A stretch of 64,000 nt of DNA from Blastocystis sp. Blastoise (lineage: Eukaryota; Sar; Bigyra; Opalinata; Blastocystidae): assembly GCA_039096225.1 (NCBI GenBank), contig JBBPEB010000024.1, forward strand, positions 577,001 to 641,000, in the 5' to 3' direction. Position 1 is the first letter of the stretch, and every line of letters starts with the position of its first letter. Both the position numbers and the translations under genes were made by a program. The notes under the pieces are model-generated. The model saw only the letters and a list, made by a program, of their open reading frames with translations. It was not told the DNA's origin and ran no database searches. Below, piece after piece: positions 14,411 through 32,410 of this stretch.

Positions 14411-16183
14411 GTTTATTATTATTATTAGTATTATTATATTTCATATAATATATATTATATTATATATTATTTATGTAGAATATCTAAAGACAAAAGTAAG
14501 AATTGTTATTATTATATATTTATATAATATATATAAAAGTAATAATAATAATATAATTTTATTACTATATATATATATACGTTGTATCCTCAAAAAAGAA
14601 TTCGAAAGAAATGTATGGATTATTTTCATTAAATATATCTTGATGTAATATAGGATTTGATATATATTTGCAGTAATAATTATTATACGTCGTATTAGGA
14701 AAACAACTAGCAGAAGAGAAAGAAGTTATAGTACGTGACTCTATATATATATATATATAGTATAGTATAGTATAGTATAGTATAGTATAGTATAGTATAT
14801 AATATATAGTATATAATATGATATATATAATTGTATAGTATATATAACATACAATAATATCTAATATATAATAAATATATATACGTGAAAATGTGTTTCT
14901 ATGTAAATATATAGCAACGTCAAAAGGATCATTTATATTATTATTATTTAATTTATTAATTGTATTATTAATATATAATGAATTAATTTCATTATATATT
15001 TTATTTAATGAATTATAATTATGTATTTCAACAGCAATAATATTTTCGGATCGAATAAATTCATATGCAATAGATACACTATATATATATATATATCATA
15101 GAATAATTTCATAGATTTTATATTTCAAAAAAAAAACATATATATACGTATGAACTTTCGGTTGAACTATTTCTGTTTCAGCCACGTGATTATTAGCAAA
15201 TAAATTCCTATAAATATATATATATATCATAATAACAAAAAGAAAATACAAAAACTATATATATAAATAACAATATATATATATATGTATACTCAGGTTC
15301 AGTATATGTATATATACAATTTGAATTTAGATAAACAGTAATATTAAAAGATGTATATATATAGAATTCTATAGTAATTATAGAATCAATATTATTTATA
15401 TTTAATGGAAATAAATAAAAACGATTTGCTGTTACCAAAGGAGGTAACGTCGAATGTGTAATTGTGTTCCATGACGCATCTATATATTGTTTCCAGTTTG
15501 AATGAATAGGAAATGTATTTATATAATAAAATGGTTCATTCCAAAATCGACCAATTGTAGCTATATATACAAGTATATATACATATATATATACATATAA
15601 AAAAACTTTGTAGAGTAAAAAAAATATTTATAAATATAATTTTATATACGATTAAATTGATGTTTATCTATATAGTAATTTCCAGGATAAAAGAATTTCA
15701 TTGTAAATGAAATAATTTCTGAATTAAAAATTAAAAAACGAACTGAAGAAGATACTAATTTGTTTCCCCATCCTCGTCCATTTCTATAATTATACGTATT
15801 TTATTAAATAACATCATGATTCTATTATTTAAAAATTAACAAAATAAACATTATGATAGCATATTTTCATAAAACATACCTTGATTTTAGTACAATAGTA
15901 TATTTTTCATTTTTAAGGCATATCGGCAACACAACTTGGCTTTTTGTATCAAGTGAAGACCCATCATATTGAAATATTTGTAAACCATATGTATCATTTC
16001 CTCTCCATATTTCAAATAGTTCATTATTTGGAGACATTCTCGAGTTAAATTCAATATTAAATTCAAGATAATCATAAGGACATAATGATTGACCTACAGA
16101 TTTATGAGAATCAAAGAATAAAGACACAATATACATAAAGTAGAGAATGACAGAATCAATAATAGAAATTTATATATCGCCAT
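8189..16183 (-). CDS. Giant secreted/type I membrane protein with repeated DGW-like beta modules and He_PIG-like Ig repeats
   Basis: Exon 1 (16183-16135) encodes a signal peptide, MAIYKFLLLILSFSTLC. It joins through a 41-nt intron to LCPYDYLEFNIEF at 16093. Several small exons follow, then a last exon of over 5 kb starting near 13357 at an acceptor CTAG. The first module (Cys, then ICLKNEKYTIVLKSR, then NGRGWGNKL) is repeated in the large exon as LICIPRDYYKLHLTSDNN plus GWDIGAVL. Another module containing DASW and a short beta-sandwich also occurs twice. At least three Ig-like putative-Ig (He_PIG) signatures occur, for example SLPQGLYLYTNGTIAGIP and SLPKGLQFNPITAEISGIP. There are several poly-Asn runs. 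Near the C terminus a helix LLIIILICCICLFICIVCIY precedes a short Lys/Tyr-rich tail ending in TAG, so the ectodomain is outside the cell. Joining the 13.74-16.18 kb exons to the 8.2-13.36 kb exon across a ~380-nt intron is my inference; they could be two tandem genes. Ligand or function unknown. Confidence 0.62.
9060..14020. repeat. Dispersed CCGCGG motif, cluster in the giant membrane protein gene
   Basis: Copies of the motif ATTCCCGCGGTTATT or its complement with an intact CCGCGG core lie at 9112-9117, 9287-9292, 12952-12957 and 13922-13927. One-base variants lie at 9060 (CCCGTGATTAT), 12377 (AACCACGG), 12711 (AACCGCGATTATTCC), 13191 (TCGCGGGG) and 14013 (TCACGGGAATTC). They lie in coding exons in both orientations and in several frames. 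In sequence this AT-rich each is a conspicuous GC island of 6-8 bases. Confidence 0.8.
10135..10204 (-). repeat. (AAT)n coding microsatellite, poly-Asn
   Basis: A tract of ATT triplets on the plus strand reads as AAT (Asn) in the minus-strand exon. Similar in-frame poly-Asn tracts occur in the same exon at 8778-8813, 9645-9680, 12769-12838 and 12844-12897. Confidence 0.9.
14758..14800 (-). repeat. (TATAG)n pentanucleotide tract in an intron
   Basis: About eight tandem TATAG units on the plus strand, in an intron of the minus-strand membrane protein gene; on the coding strand the unit reads CTATA. Confidence 0.85.
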
Positions 16184-16354
16184 AATTCAATTAAAAAGCA
16201 TTGACAAATAAAATAAAAAATACATAAAAATAATCAAAATTATTCATCGAAAATGAGCCGTTGATTTTAGTTCACTATTTTTCAATTCTAATATACTCCA
16301 AGGTAAAGAGCTATTTTATACAATTTCATCATGATTTATTTATAATATGAATAG
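16184..16354. promoter_or_regulatory. Divergent promoter region, giant membrane protein and NSUN2
   Basis: Only 171 bases separate the start codon of the minus-strand membrane protein gene from the plus-strand NSUN2 start, so both must initiate from this short interval. I see no clear named element beyond AT-rich stretches. Confidence 0.5.
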
Positions 16355-17666
16355 ATGACACGAAAATCAAATAGACCTCCAAGAATACGACCTTCTCATA
16401 AAGATGGAAAATGGAGTCAACCGCAGCCTATTAAAGATAATGGAATGTTTAAACAATATTATGAAAGTCAAGGCATCTTATCTAACGAAGAATTAGATAA
16501 AATGATCGAAATTATGGTATATATGTAGTCTTTTTTCTTTTCATTTAGATTAAAATTATGTCTAAATGATTATTTATCATATGTATTATGTTTATACATA
16601 TTGATTATTCATTATTCTTTCAATAGAAAACAGAATTACCAACTACATTTCGAATCAATCCTAATGAACCCTCATATGATATCATTAAACATAAATTAGA
16701 AACTGAATTTCAGTTTACACGTATTCAATTTATTTTATTTTATAATTCTCATTGTTAATTTGTTATTTTAACTAAAATAATATCAATATAGATCCCGTAT
16801 TTTATGAAGATCAAGAGATACCTTCTCCATCACCCATTCCTTGGTACCCTGATCATGGAGCATGGCAAGTAAATCTATCTCGTAAGAAGCTTCGTAAATG
16901 CCCAGAATTAAAAGCTCTTCATCAATATCTAATTGCATTACATGAAAGTAATCAAATAGCACGTCAAGAAGCTGTTTCTATGATCCCCGCGATTATGCTT
17001 CAACCTCAACCAGGTATCTATTTATGTTTTTTATTATGTTTATTTTGTTTATTATTATTTGTTATGTTTGTTATTTTTATTTTGTTTATTATTTTATTTA
17101 TTATTTAGTATAATATATTATATTATATATACTATATTATATTATGTATTATTATCTATAGATGATATAATACTGGATATGTGTGCAGCTCCAGGTTCAA
17201 AAACAATTCAATTAATTGAAGGTATAGAATTAAAACAAAAACAATATAACCGCGGGAATATTGATGAAAATAATGAAGAATACCATGAGACAACAGGTGC
17301 CGTTGTCGCTAATGACGCAGATCCAAATAGAGCGTATCTATTGGTTCATCAGGTATAGAATTAGAATAGTATTTCTCTTTTTTTTATAATAATATTTTTT
17401 TTTCTTTATATATATATTATAGACACACAATTTAAAATCTACAAATCTATTGGTTACTACTCACATGGCTCAACATTATCCTGATTTATTGTATATATAT
17501 TATTATTATTATTATTATTATTTATTTATATATAGAGCTATTCAAAAAGAGCATGGAATTCAATGTATATATATATATATAAAAATAATAATAATATATA
17601 TATATATATATAGTTGATAATATTGATCCTACCAATCCTGTATATATATATATATATATATATATT

Positions 17667-17698
<32 letters not shown>

Positions 17699-17771
17699 TA
17701 TATTAGTATATATATGATCGAATATTATGTGATGTGCCTTGTTCTGGAGATGGTACCCTTGTATATATATT

Positions 17772-17803
<32 letters not shown>

Positions 17804-17912
17804 TATAAAGCGTAAAGCCCCGTTATTATGGAATCTTTTCACTCCGAAAACTGGTCGAATGTTGTTTTCTCTTCAACGATCCATTCTATATAGAGGGCTT
17901 CAACTATTAAAA

Positions 17913-17994
<82 letters not shown>

Positions 17995-18135
17995 CATTTA
18001 TACTTTTTTTATAATATATAATTATATGTAAAATCATATATATTCAATATATTTATATTTATTCCCGTGGTTATTTATAGGTTGGTGGTACTTTAGTTTA
18101 TTCGACTTGTTCTCTTAATCCTATTGGTATATATA

Positions 18136-18202
<67 letters not shown>

Positions 18203-18342
18203 GAAGATGAAGCTGTAGTAACTTCTATTCTCTCGTTATATCCAGATGCATTAGAAATACAAGAAAATAACCGCGGGGATATGAAGGATACATTAATATA
18301 TAGACCTGGCGTTCATACTTGGAAAGTATATATATATATATA

Positions 18343-18385
<43 letters not shown>

Positions 18386-18637
18386 TTTTTTTTTTTTTAT
18401 TTATTATATGTATGTATTTATTTATTTAGTATTTATTATGTATATATATATATATATATAGGTATTTACCAATCAAATGAAAGAAGTCACGTGTCCTGAA
18501 GATATATGTGAAAATGAGCGTCGTTTCTATGATCCTGCTATGTTTTGTCCCAGTCCCGCGGTTATTGATGGTATTCATTTAGAGAGATGCATGCGATTCT
18601 ATCCTCATTTACAAGTATATATATATATATAGTTATT

Positions 18638-18673
<36 letters not shown>

Positions 18674-18691
18674 TTTTATATAATAATAGTA

Positions 18692-18730
<39 letters not shown>

Positions 18731-18895
18731 TATATAAAGAATACCGGTGGTTTCTTTGTATGTATAATAAGAAAGAATAAACCTTTATTCCCTATATATG
18801 ATGATATTATTAATAAAAATAACGATATTGTCAATGAATCTGAAAAAGGAACTGTCTCCATTATTGAAAAGCGCGAAGATTTGGCGGGAAATGAA

Positions 18896-18936
<41 letters not shown>

Positions 18937-19125
18937 TAATAATACTATTGATAATAATAATGATATTAATAATAATAATGATATTAATAATAATAATAAT
19001 AGTGAAATAGTTGAAGCTTCTGAAATTACAGTTGAATGTAATAATGAAACGATAAATAATAATGTTGAACCTGCTGAAAATAGTGCTGAAAATGGTGAAA
19101 AAGAAGATGAAGATGAAGATGAAAA

Positions 19126-19171
<46 letters not shown>

Positions 19172-19394
19172 CCGTGATTATGTATAGGAAGCATCCCAAT
19201 GAAGAACGTTTATATCAATGGAATAGAAATGAGTATATATATATATATATATTCAAATAATAATCATATATATATATAAACATACATATATATATAGTAT
19301 CTCTACATTAATAGATTATTATGGAATTGACGCGTCATTTGACTGGGACTCTATTTATAGTCGAAGTAAACAATCTAGAGTATATATATATATA

Positions 19395-19466
<72 letters not shown>

Positions 19467-20032
19467 GATGCTCGTATATGTATCTAAAACTATTCGTCAA
19501 TTAACCCTATATCCCCGCGGGAATACACAAGATATTATAAATACTTCTACTATTACTCCTTGTTCTATTCCTGAAATTCAGTTAGTTCATACTGGATTAA
19601 GACTTTTTCAGCAAAATACAAGAGTATGCCGATGTGTATATAGATTATGTCAAGATAGCGTTATGTTTATTAAGAAATATATACATAAAAGAAGAATACA
19701 AGTAAATAAAGAAGAAATGATTATGATTCTTGGAACACAATTAAATAGTGTTACGATGGATGAATTAAATGATTCAATTCGTGTATATATATATTATTAT
19801 ATTTATTATTATTATTATTATTATTATATGTATTAATTAAAACAACATATATATATATATAGTCGCAATTAATGGAAATTGAAGTTGGAAGTTGTATTTT
19901 TGAATTAAACCGTGAAACAATTGATATATTAAGTGAGAAATTCCCAAATTTCCGCGGTTATTTTGAAGATCTTGCTTGTGTTGTTTGGAGAGGAGTGAAT
20001 AAGTATATATATATAAATATATATATATATTA

Positions 20033-20093
<61 letters not shown>

Positions 20094-20158
20094 GTATCAA
20101 CGTATTAGCAAATAAAATTGATATTGATATTATTATGCGTACGTTAACTATGGAATAA
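16355..20158 (+). CDS. NSUN2: tRNA (cytosine-5)-methyltransferase, NSUN2/Trm4 family
   Basis: About sixteen exons read through in one frame, from MTRKSNRPPRIRP to VLANKIDIDIIMRTLTME and TAA at 20156-20158. Order of landmarks: GAWQVNLSRKKLRK and ARQEAVSMIPAIML (the N-terminal conserved block of the family), the SAM-binding motif ILDMCAAPGSKTIQL at about 17170-17213, an ANDADPNRAYLL motif, YDRILCDVPCSGDGT with the P-C cysteine, GGTLVYSTCSLNPIEDEA with the catalytic T-C cysteine, then HLERCMRFYPHLQ and NTGGFFVCIIRK. Both catalytic cysteines are present. The family methylates C5 of tRNA cytosines (positions 34 and 48-50 in characterised members) in the nucleus. Length is close to the human protein apart from an inserted Asn/Glu-rich stretch (18.89-19.12 kb). 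Introns are mostly pure (TA)n/(TTA)n; the longest TA tract is 17911-17990. Confidence in the identity is high; individual splice sites inside microsatellites are less sure. Confidence 0.95.
16985..19957. repeat. Dispersed CCGCGG motif, cluster in NSUN2
   Basis: Intact CCGCGG cores at 17250, 18271, 18556, 19515 and 19952 (start positions), plus variants at 16987 (CCGCGA), 18065 (CCGTGG) and 19171 (CCCGTGATTAT). The exon copies encode different peptides depending on frame and orientation: N-R-G-N, N-R-G-D, P-A-V-I, P-R-G-N and F-R-G-Y. The copies at 18065 and 19171 lie inside introns, ending a few bases before the 3' splice site. Confidence 0.85.
17911..17990 (+). repeat. (TA)n tract in an NSUN2 intron
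   Basis: About 40 uninterrupted TA dinucleotides directly after the donor GTATAT. The same intron continues to the acceptor at 18080. Confidence 0.95.
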
Positions 20159-21105
20159 TATATATATATATATAACATTTTTTTTTATTCATTTTTTTAT
20201 CATTATTGTTTGAGTTCAATTCTTTATATATATATATACTATTGTTGTTCTCTTTTTGTTATCAGTTTTTATATTTGTTTTTTATTTAATTTTAAAATTT
20301 GTTTTATATTCAATTTTATTTTATCCATTTCGAAAAATGCATATTTTTTATTTAAACCGAATGGATTCGAATTAAAAATGAAAAACAATAATTTTTTCTC
20401 AGAGAAAAAATAGTATATTATTATGTAATTTAAGAATTCATCGATTTATTCTCATTCATCTATACTTTTATTCTTATATTATCCTCCTTCAATGAAATTT
20501 TTATCAAATTTTAACTGATAAATTGGATTATCAGTATAAAAATTTAGATTTTATATAAAAATAACACTATTCTGTTAATTTTTCACACCTACCTCTAACT
20601 ATATAATCACTTATTTTCATCCATAGCAACAATTATGAAAAACAAATTGAAATAATGAGTTTCATTTTGTGAATATCGCAACTATATATATCCTATAGAA
20701 CATTCTATCATATATTCATTCTTCATATACGATTTATAAATAGCAGAGACTTAATTTGTATAACTTAATTTCTCTTTTTATACTAAATATATATAATTAT
20801 AGCATCCTACATCTCATATTCATCAAAAATGATTTTTTTAAGAAATTTATGCATATTTTCTTCATAAAAAGAATTAAGAAGAAGACTTTGTGTTATTTTA
20901 CTATAATTTTCTCTTCAATTTTCATTTTTCACTATTTACATCCATCATACATCTTATTATTACTTTTTAAATATTTTTTGTACTCGAACAAAACACACAT
21001 AAGTAAATGATAGAATTTTATGGTTAAATGCACATAAAAATATATAAGATATGAAATCATCTTTAGAAAAAAATAAAAATAATAATTGACAATCATATGA
21101 ACGAT
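20159..21105. other. Intergenic region between convergent NSUN2 and DPM3
   Basis: AT-rich sequence with poly-T/TA tracts near the NSUN2 stop and no conserved frame. Both neighbouring genes end into it, so it should hold their 3' ends and polyadenylation signals; I cannot single one out. Confidence 0.55.
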
Positions 21106-21518
21106 TTATTCAAACTTGAAACCCTTCTTTTGAAGCATATTATGAGCTTCGTCGATATCCTATAAATAATTAATTAAATAATATTTTAATTAAATAGCTT
21201 TATAATTCTATATATATATCATCGATCAATTTTTTAATTTAAATATGTAAATAATAAAACAAATAAAAAAATAATAGAACAAAATACTTTAACCATAGAT
21301 GTATATTCGTCTGGATAATTTCTTAATTTAAATACATTGGTCATGATAACGGTAAGCGCATAAATACCAAATAATATAATAGCAATAATAGGAGAACATA
21401 AATATATGATTCCTTGTGTTGATGAAGTTAATTGATCAATACCATTAACATAAATTCCTAATCCATAAACAGAAAAAAGAACAATAAATAAAATTAAAAA
21501 CTTTTCATAACGCTTCAT
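21106..21518 (-). CDS. DPM3: Dolichol-phosphate mannosyltransferase subunit 3
   Basis: Two exons: 21518-21288 and 21159-21106, joined in phase 0 by a GTATTT...TAG intron. The ATG at 21518 gives MKRYEKF; an earlier in-frame start would need TTG. The 94-residue product matches the family in length (human DPM3 has 92). It has two hydrophobic helices (about residues 7-23 and 35-60), then the cytosolic tail with Y-P-D-E-Y near residue 68 and the terminal DIDEAHNMLQKKGFKFE, which resembles the coiled C-terminal tail that binds the catalytic DPM1 subunit. The complex makes dolichyl-phosphate-mannose in the ER membrane for N-glycan, O-mannose and GPI synthesis. It is divergent from uS5 with 330 bases between starts. 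Confidence 0.88.
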
Positions 21519-21848
21519 TTTAAAAGAGAAATACAAAGAAAAACAAATAGGAAAAAAAGTTACAGAAATGAGAAAAACAGAATTAAAATGGAACTCTCTT
21601 TTGGTCTTAGAAAATAAATAGCAAGAAATGATGGAAAACCGCGAGTATCGGATAAACTGGGTATTCTTTTCGAAATGGTCATAAATGAAAAGATGATCCC
21701 TTATTTAATTGAAGAATATAGTTATAAAATAGGTCTTTAGAAATATATGGTCTCTTAATGAAAAGTCAAATGAAATTACCTTTCTTTTTCATTTTAAGTT
21801 GAAGAAATTCAATATATATTTAATTCGCCCTTTTTGCTGTAATTTACA
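21519..21848. promoter_or_regulatory. Divergent promoter region of DPM3 and uS5
   Basis: 330 bases between two start codons. It contains one CCGCGA variant of the dispersed motif (21639-21644, context AAACCGCGAGTATC) and pyrimidine-rich sequence just before the uS5 start (CCTTTCTTTTTC near 21779), a plausible 5' leader for a ribosomal protein mRNA. No further element can be assigned. Confidence 0.5.
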
Positions 21849-22636
21849 ATGGCTGAAGCTCGTAAGTTTATAATTAATAAAAAGTTAATAATATAATACC
21901 TCGTGCTCCTGAAAATCGTCGTCGTGGTCGTGGTCCTCGTCCCCAACGTGTTGGTGATGACAACAAGGAATGGACTCCCGTAACTAAACTTGGTCGTCTC
22001 GTCAAGGATAAGAAGATTACCTCTATTGAAGAAATCTTCCTCCACTCTATTGCTATTAAGGAAGCTGAAATCGTTGATATTCTTCTCCCTGGTTTAAAGG
22101 AAGAAGTTATGCAAGTCTTCCCCGTCCAAAAGCAAACTACTGCTGGTCAAAGAACCCGTTTTAAGGCTTTCGTTGCTGTTGGTGATTTCAATGGTCACAT
22201 TGGTATGGGTTCCAAGTGTGCTAAGGAAGTTGCTGGAGCTATCAAGGGTGCTATCCTTGCTGCTAAGATGAACATCGTTCCCGTCCGTAGAGGTTATTGG
22301 GGTGTTCACGCTGGTAAACCCCACACCGTCCCTGTCAAGGTCACTGGTAAGTGTGGTTCCGTCCGTGTTCGTCTGATTGCCGCTCCTCGTGGTACTGGTA
22401 TTGTTGCCGCTCCTGTTCTTAAGAAGATTCTTGCTATGGCTGGTATTGAAGATGTTTATACTTCTACCACTGGTCACACCAGAACTCTTGGTAACTTTGT
22501 CAAGGCTTGTTTCTATGCTCTTCAAAATACCTACAGTTATCTTGAACCTTCTCTTTGGAAGAAACAAGAACCTGTTGTATCTGTTTATCAACAATACACT
22601 GATTTCCTTGCTAATGCTTCTGAAAAGAAGAACTAA
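21849..22636 (+). CDS. RPS2: 40S ribosomal protein uS5 (RPS2)
   Basis: Reading [20 protein letters not shown] and on to ANASEKKN with TAA at 22634-22636, about 248 residues. An RG-rich N terminus is followed by the conserved [15 protein letters not shown] block, the S5 double-stranded-RNA-binding fold ([19 protein letters not shown], then [11 protein letters not shown]-type sequence as [11 protein letters not shown]), and the C-terminal S5 domain ([13 protein letters not shown]). It sits in the small-subunit decoding/mRNA-entrance region. Codon choice is markedly richer in GTC, ATC, CCC and AAG than in the neighbours, as expected of a highly expressed gene. A 41-nt interruption after the fourth or fifth codon is flanked by the direct repeat CTCGT (21859-21863 and 21900-21904). 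Its donor GTAAGT at 21862 is canonical, but no AG acceptor gives the expected join; the alternative acceptor at 21884 would leave a 23-nt intron and [15 protein letters not shown]. Confidence 0.97.
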
Positions 22637-22690
22637 ATTATTTGATTTAGAACATTGTACTCTTAAAATTTATTGAGATAGTGTTTTATT

Positions 22691-22722
22691 GGGCGACACT
22701 GCGGTGCGTGTGTGCTGACTTA
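22691..22722 (+). other. Small GC-rich patch in the uS5 3' flank
   Basis: A 30-base GC-rich stretch (GGGCGACACTGCGGTGCGTG) in otherwise AT-rich 3' flanking sequence, able to form only a short CAC/GTG hairpin. It could be part of the uS5 3' UTR or a small RNA; nothing more can be supported. Confidence 0.3.
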
Positions 22723-22863
22723 ATTCATTTTAATTGTTATAGCTGAATTAAATATGGTCTTTATTTTGTTTTGTTGAACTTTATATCGTTTTTTTTTTAA
22801 ACTAAACAAATTTTCTTATTTAAATATTAATGAAACAAAAAAACATTTTTTTTAAACTTAAAA

Positions 22864-29721
<6,858 letters not shown>

Positions 29722-30041
29722 ATGAATGATTGGATTTATTTTAATGAAATATCAATTTAAAACTATGTTGAAATTGATATTCTTATTTTTGAATTCTTAT
29801 AAATGTTACTTTCTAGAAAAAAATAAATATTTCACTGAAATAATTGTGTTTTCACAGGATTATTTTTCTTGAACAAAAACTAACTCTTTCTGATTTTGGC
29901 TGAAATTTATTTTCGTTTTTAAACTGTGTTTTCTTCTATAAAGAAATGAGGAATTTTTCATCAATAATTTCTTCTCTTGAAGATAATATTTTATTATATA
30001 TATATTTAATTTAATTATAAGAACAATTATTTGATATTATA
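29722..30041. promoter_or_regulatory. Divergent promoter region, LRR gene and SP-RING gene
   Basis: 320 bases between two divergent start codons. The sequence is AT-rich with T-runs; I see no named element. Confidence 0.45.
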
Positions 30042-30665
30042 ATGGCAGAAGAATATGATATTTGTTTAGAAATTGCATCGACAGTCTCATTATTATGCCC
30101 TATATCCTTAACAAGGTTGACAAATCCTGTTAAGGGTCCTGCTTGCCATCATGTGAGATGTTTTGAAAAAGATTCTTTCCTCGATGTACGTTAGTACGCC
30201 TTTTTTAAAAGTCTCTTTAGTTTTTCTTTAGTTATATCGTAATCAACTAAGTGGAGAATGCCCTATATGTATGAAAAAAATCCCATTAAATCAAATATGT
30301 TCTTCGTCATATATGGAAACAATTTTGAAATCAGTTCCTAATTCTTGTACAAGTATTAAATTATTTATTTATAATCAATAATAAAGATATTCTAATATAT
30401 ATAATTGAATAATATATATATATAGGTGTTACTATTGATTGTTATGGAAATATTAAACCTGATATAAATAAAATTTTTATACCTCCAATTGAAATTAAAG
30501 AAATGAATGAATTTACTATACAAGAAATGAATTATAATTTAAAAGATATGTCTTTATCACCAGTAATATATTCAGAAATGAAGAATAATGTTAATAAAGA
30601 GAATAAGTATATTACTTCACATAAACATATAATTAATAAGAAAAGACCTTCTCTTTTAAGAATTC

Positions 30666-30711
<46 letters not shown>

Positions 30712-31493
30712 TAATAATAATAATATATCTATTAAAAAAGAAAATAATTATTTAAATTCAAATTCTAAAAGAACTATATATAATAATAATAATTCACTTT
30801 TAGATACTATATTAAATTCTATGAATCATTTGAATGAAGTTTATGATTATGAAAAAAGTATATTAATAAAAAAATATTTACAATAATATATATATAGATA
30901 TTCTTAAGAAAATAAATGAAATAAAAAAATATAATTTAGAGCAATATACTCATTACCGTGAAAATATTCAAGATATTATAACTAAATTCGAATATTCCCA
31001 GAATTATTGTTTACATATCGTTGCATCTTCTGATTATGAAGTGTATATATATATATTTATATGATTATAATAATAATATATTTATATGATTATTATAATA
31101 ATATTATTTATATGATTATTATAATAATATTATTTATCATTATTATAATAATATATGTATAATTATAATTATATATAGAGATTGTATTACAGATGTTGTT
31201 GATGATAATAATATGTATTCAATCGATATAAAAAATGGTGTATATATATATATTATAAGATTATTATTTATATAGAATATAATATATTTTATTAAGATAT
31301 ATTTTTTTATTTATAGAATTCAGTAATTTATGATATATATATATTTAAAATGGAAATCTGTCCTTCTTTTGAAGAAGAAACACAAATACGTAATGAACAA
31401 CTTAATATTCATGATTATTTACATTCTAAATTATCATTAATAAAACAAATAAAAAATGAAAATATATATAAACAAAAAAGTTTTCCAGTATAG
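30042..31493 (+). CDS. SP-RING (Siz/PIAS-type) zinc-finger protein, probable SUMO E3 ligase
   Basis: Exon 1 is 30042-30185; exon 2 starts at 30232 after a GTACGT...TTTAG intron. Four more short exons lead to a TAG at 31491-31493. The first 80 residues form the MIZ/SP-RING finger: S-L-L-C-P-I-S at the start, then GPACHHVRCFEKDSF with the C-x-H-x-x-C ligands, and GECPICMKK with the last C-x-x-C pair. In Siz/PIAS/Mms21 proteins this finger binds the SUMO E2 (Ubc9) and drives sumoylation in the nucleus. No SAP, PINIT or DNA-binding domain is visible; the rest is Asn/Lys-rich with a poly-Asn run (30667-30709) and a possible short coiled coil. The finger begins only about 18 residues from the N terminus, which is unlike Siz/PIAS proteins and nearer to a minimal ligase. 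Confidence 0.83.
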
Positions 31494-32410
31494 ATTTTTT
31501 GGATTTAAAAAATTAAAAAAAATAAATATATATATTTTTTAAATACTTATATACATTTTTTATAAATTACAAATTTGCGTTTTTTTAATATTTTTTATTA
31601 TTTATTTTTGTTTTCTTTTTTTGTTTGTTCAATATGTTTTATCACTATTTTAAAAAAGAGTATTGTTTGTATTTATCATTTTTTGTATTTTCTTTATTAT
31701 AATGAATCAAATAATCATATTCATATAGAATAAACAAGAATTCCATTCAATAAAAACAAATTTTTTATGCCCAAATATTATAATAAAACGATTCATAAAT
31801 TATATAAATATAATCCTTAATCATATGAAAATAAATTGTAATGTATATATTATTTCATGATGTAATTATTACTTTAATCAACTTTTATGTTCTTTTCTTT
31901 AATTTATTTTTGAAATCATATAGTCCAATCATGAAATCAACAAATTAGAATATCCTTAGTCTATTAAAACAGAACTTCTATGCCTAATAATTAAAAAAAT
32001 AGAAAGTCATCTCACGTAATTCTTATAAGTCTTATTTCTAAATATGGGAAACATATATTGATGTCTTCCATGATACAAACAAATTTGAATCCAATAAGAA
32101 AAAACTTATAAATGAAATTACAATTGAACATCTTCATTATATATTCGCTCCATACTTCTCAATGCAACATATACTACATGTAAAGTCGTTTCTAGTAATT
32201 ATTATCTTCTAATCTATTTTATCTATAGAGTAAATCAAAAGAATAATAAAAAAACAAACTTTTTAGCTCTACAAGTTTCATTTTTTTAGAAAAAATCTTT
32301 TTTTTTAATATATTTTTGTTAATATTCCTAGTAGGATTTCAATAAAGTACTCTTCATTAGTAATAATTGAATATAAAAAAGCATATAATATCTTTAGGAA
32401 ACAAAAAGAA
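31494..32410. other. Intergenic region, no gene seen
   Basis: AT-rich sequence with T-runs and frequent stops in all frames. No convincing relic of the neighbouring gene families could be read. Confidence 0.5.

Noticed and set aside
14758-14800. TATAG pentamer array as a CRISPR-like or regulatory repeat array
   Set aside because: No spacers; a simple tandem repeat inside an intron.
18676-19194. Minus-strand open frame rich in Ser/Leu antisense to NSUN2
   Set aside because: It is the antisense of Asn/Glu-rich NSUN2 coding sequence and TA repeats; no domain or start context.
20210-21010. Two hydrophobic open frames downstream of NSUN2
   Set aside because: Phe/Ile/Leu/Tyr-rich composition as expected of random AT-rich DNA; no start context, no partner exons and no conserved pattern.
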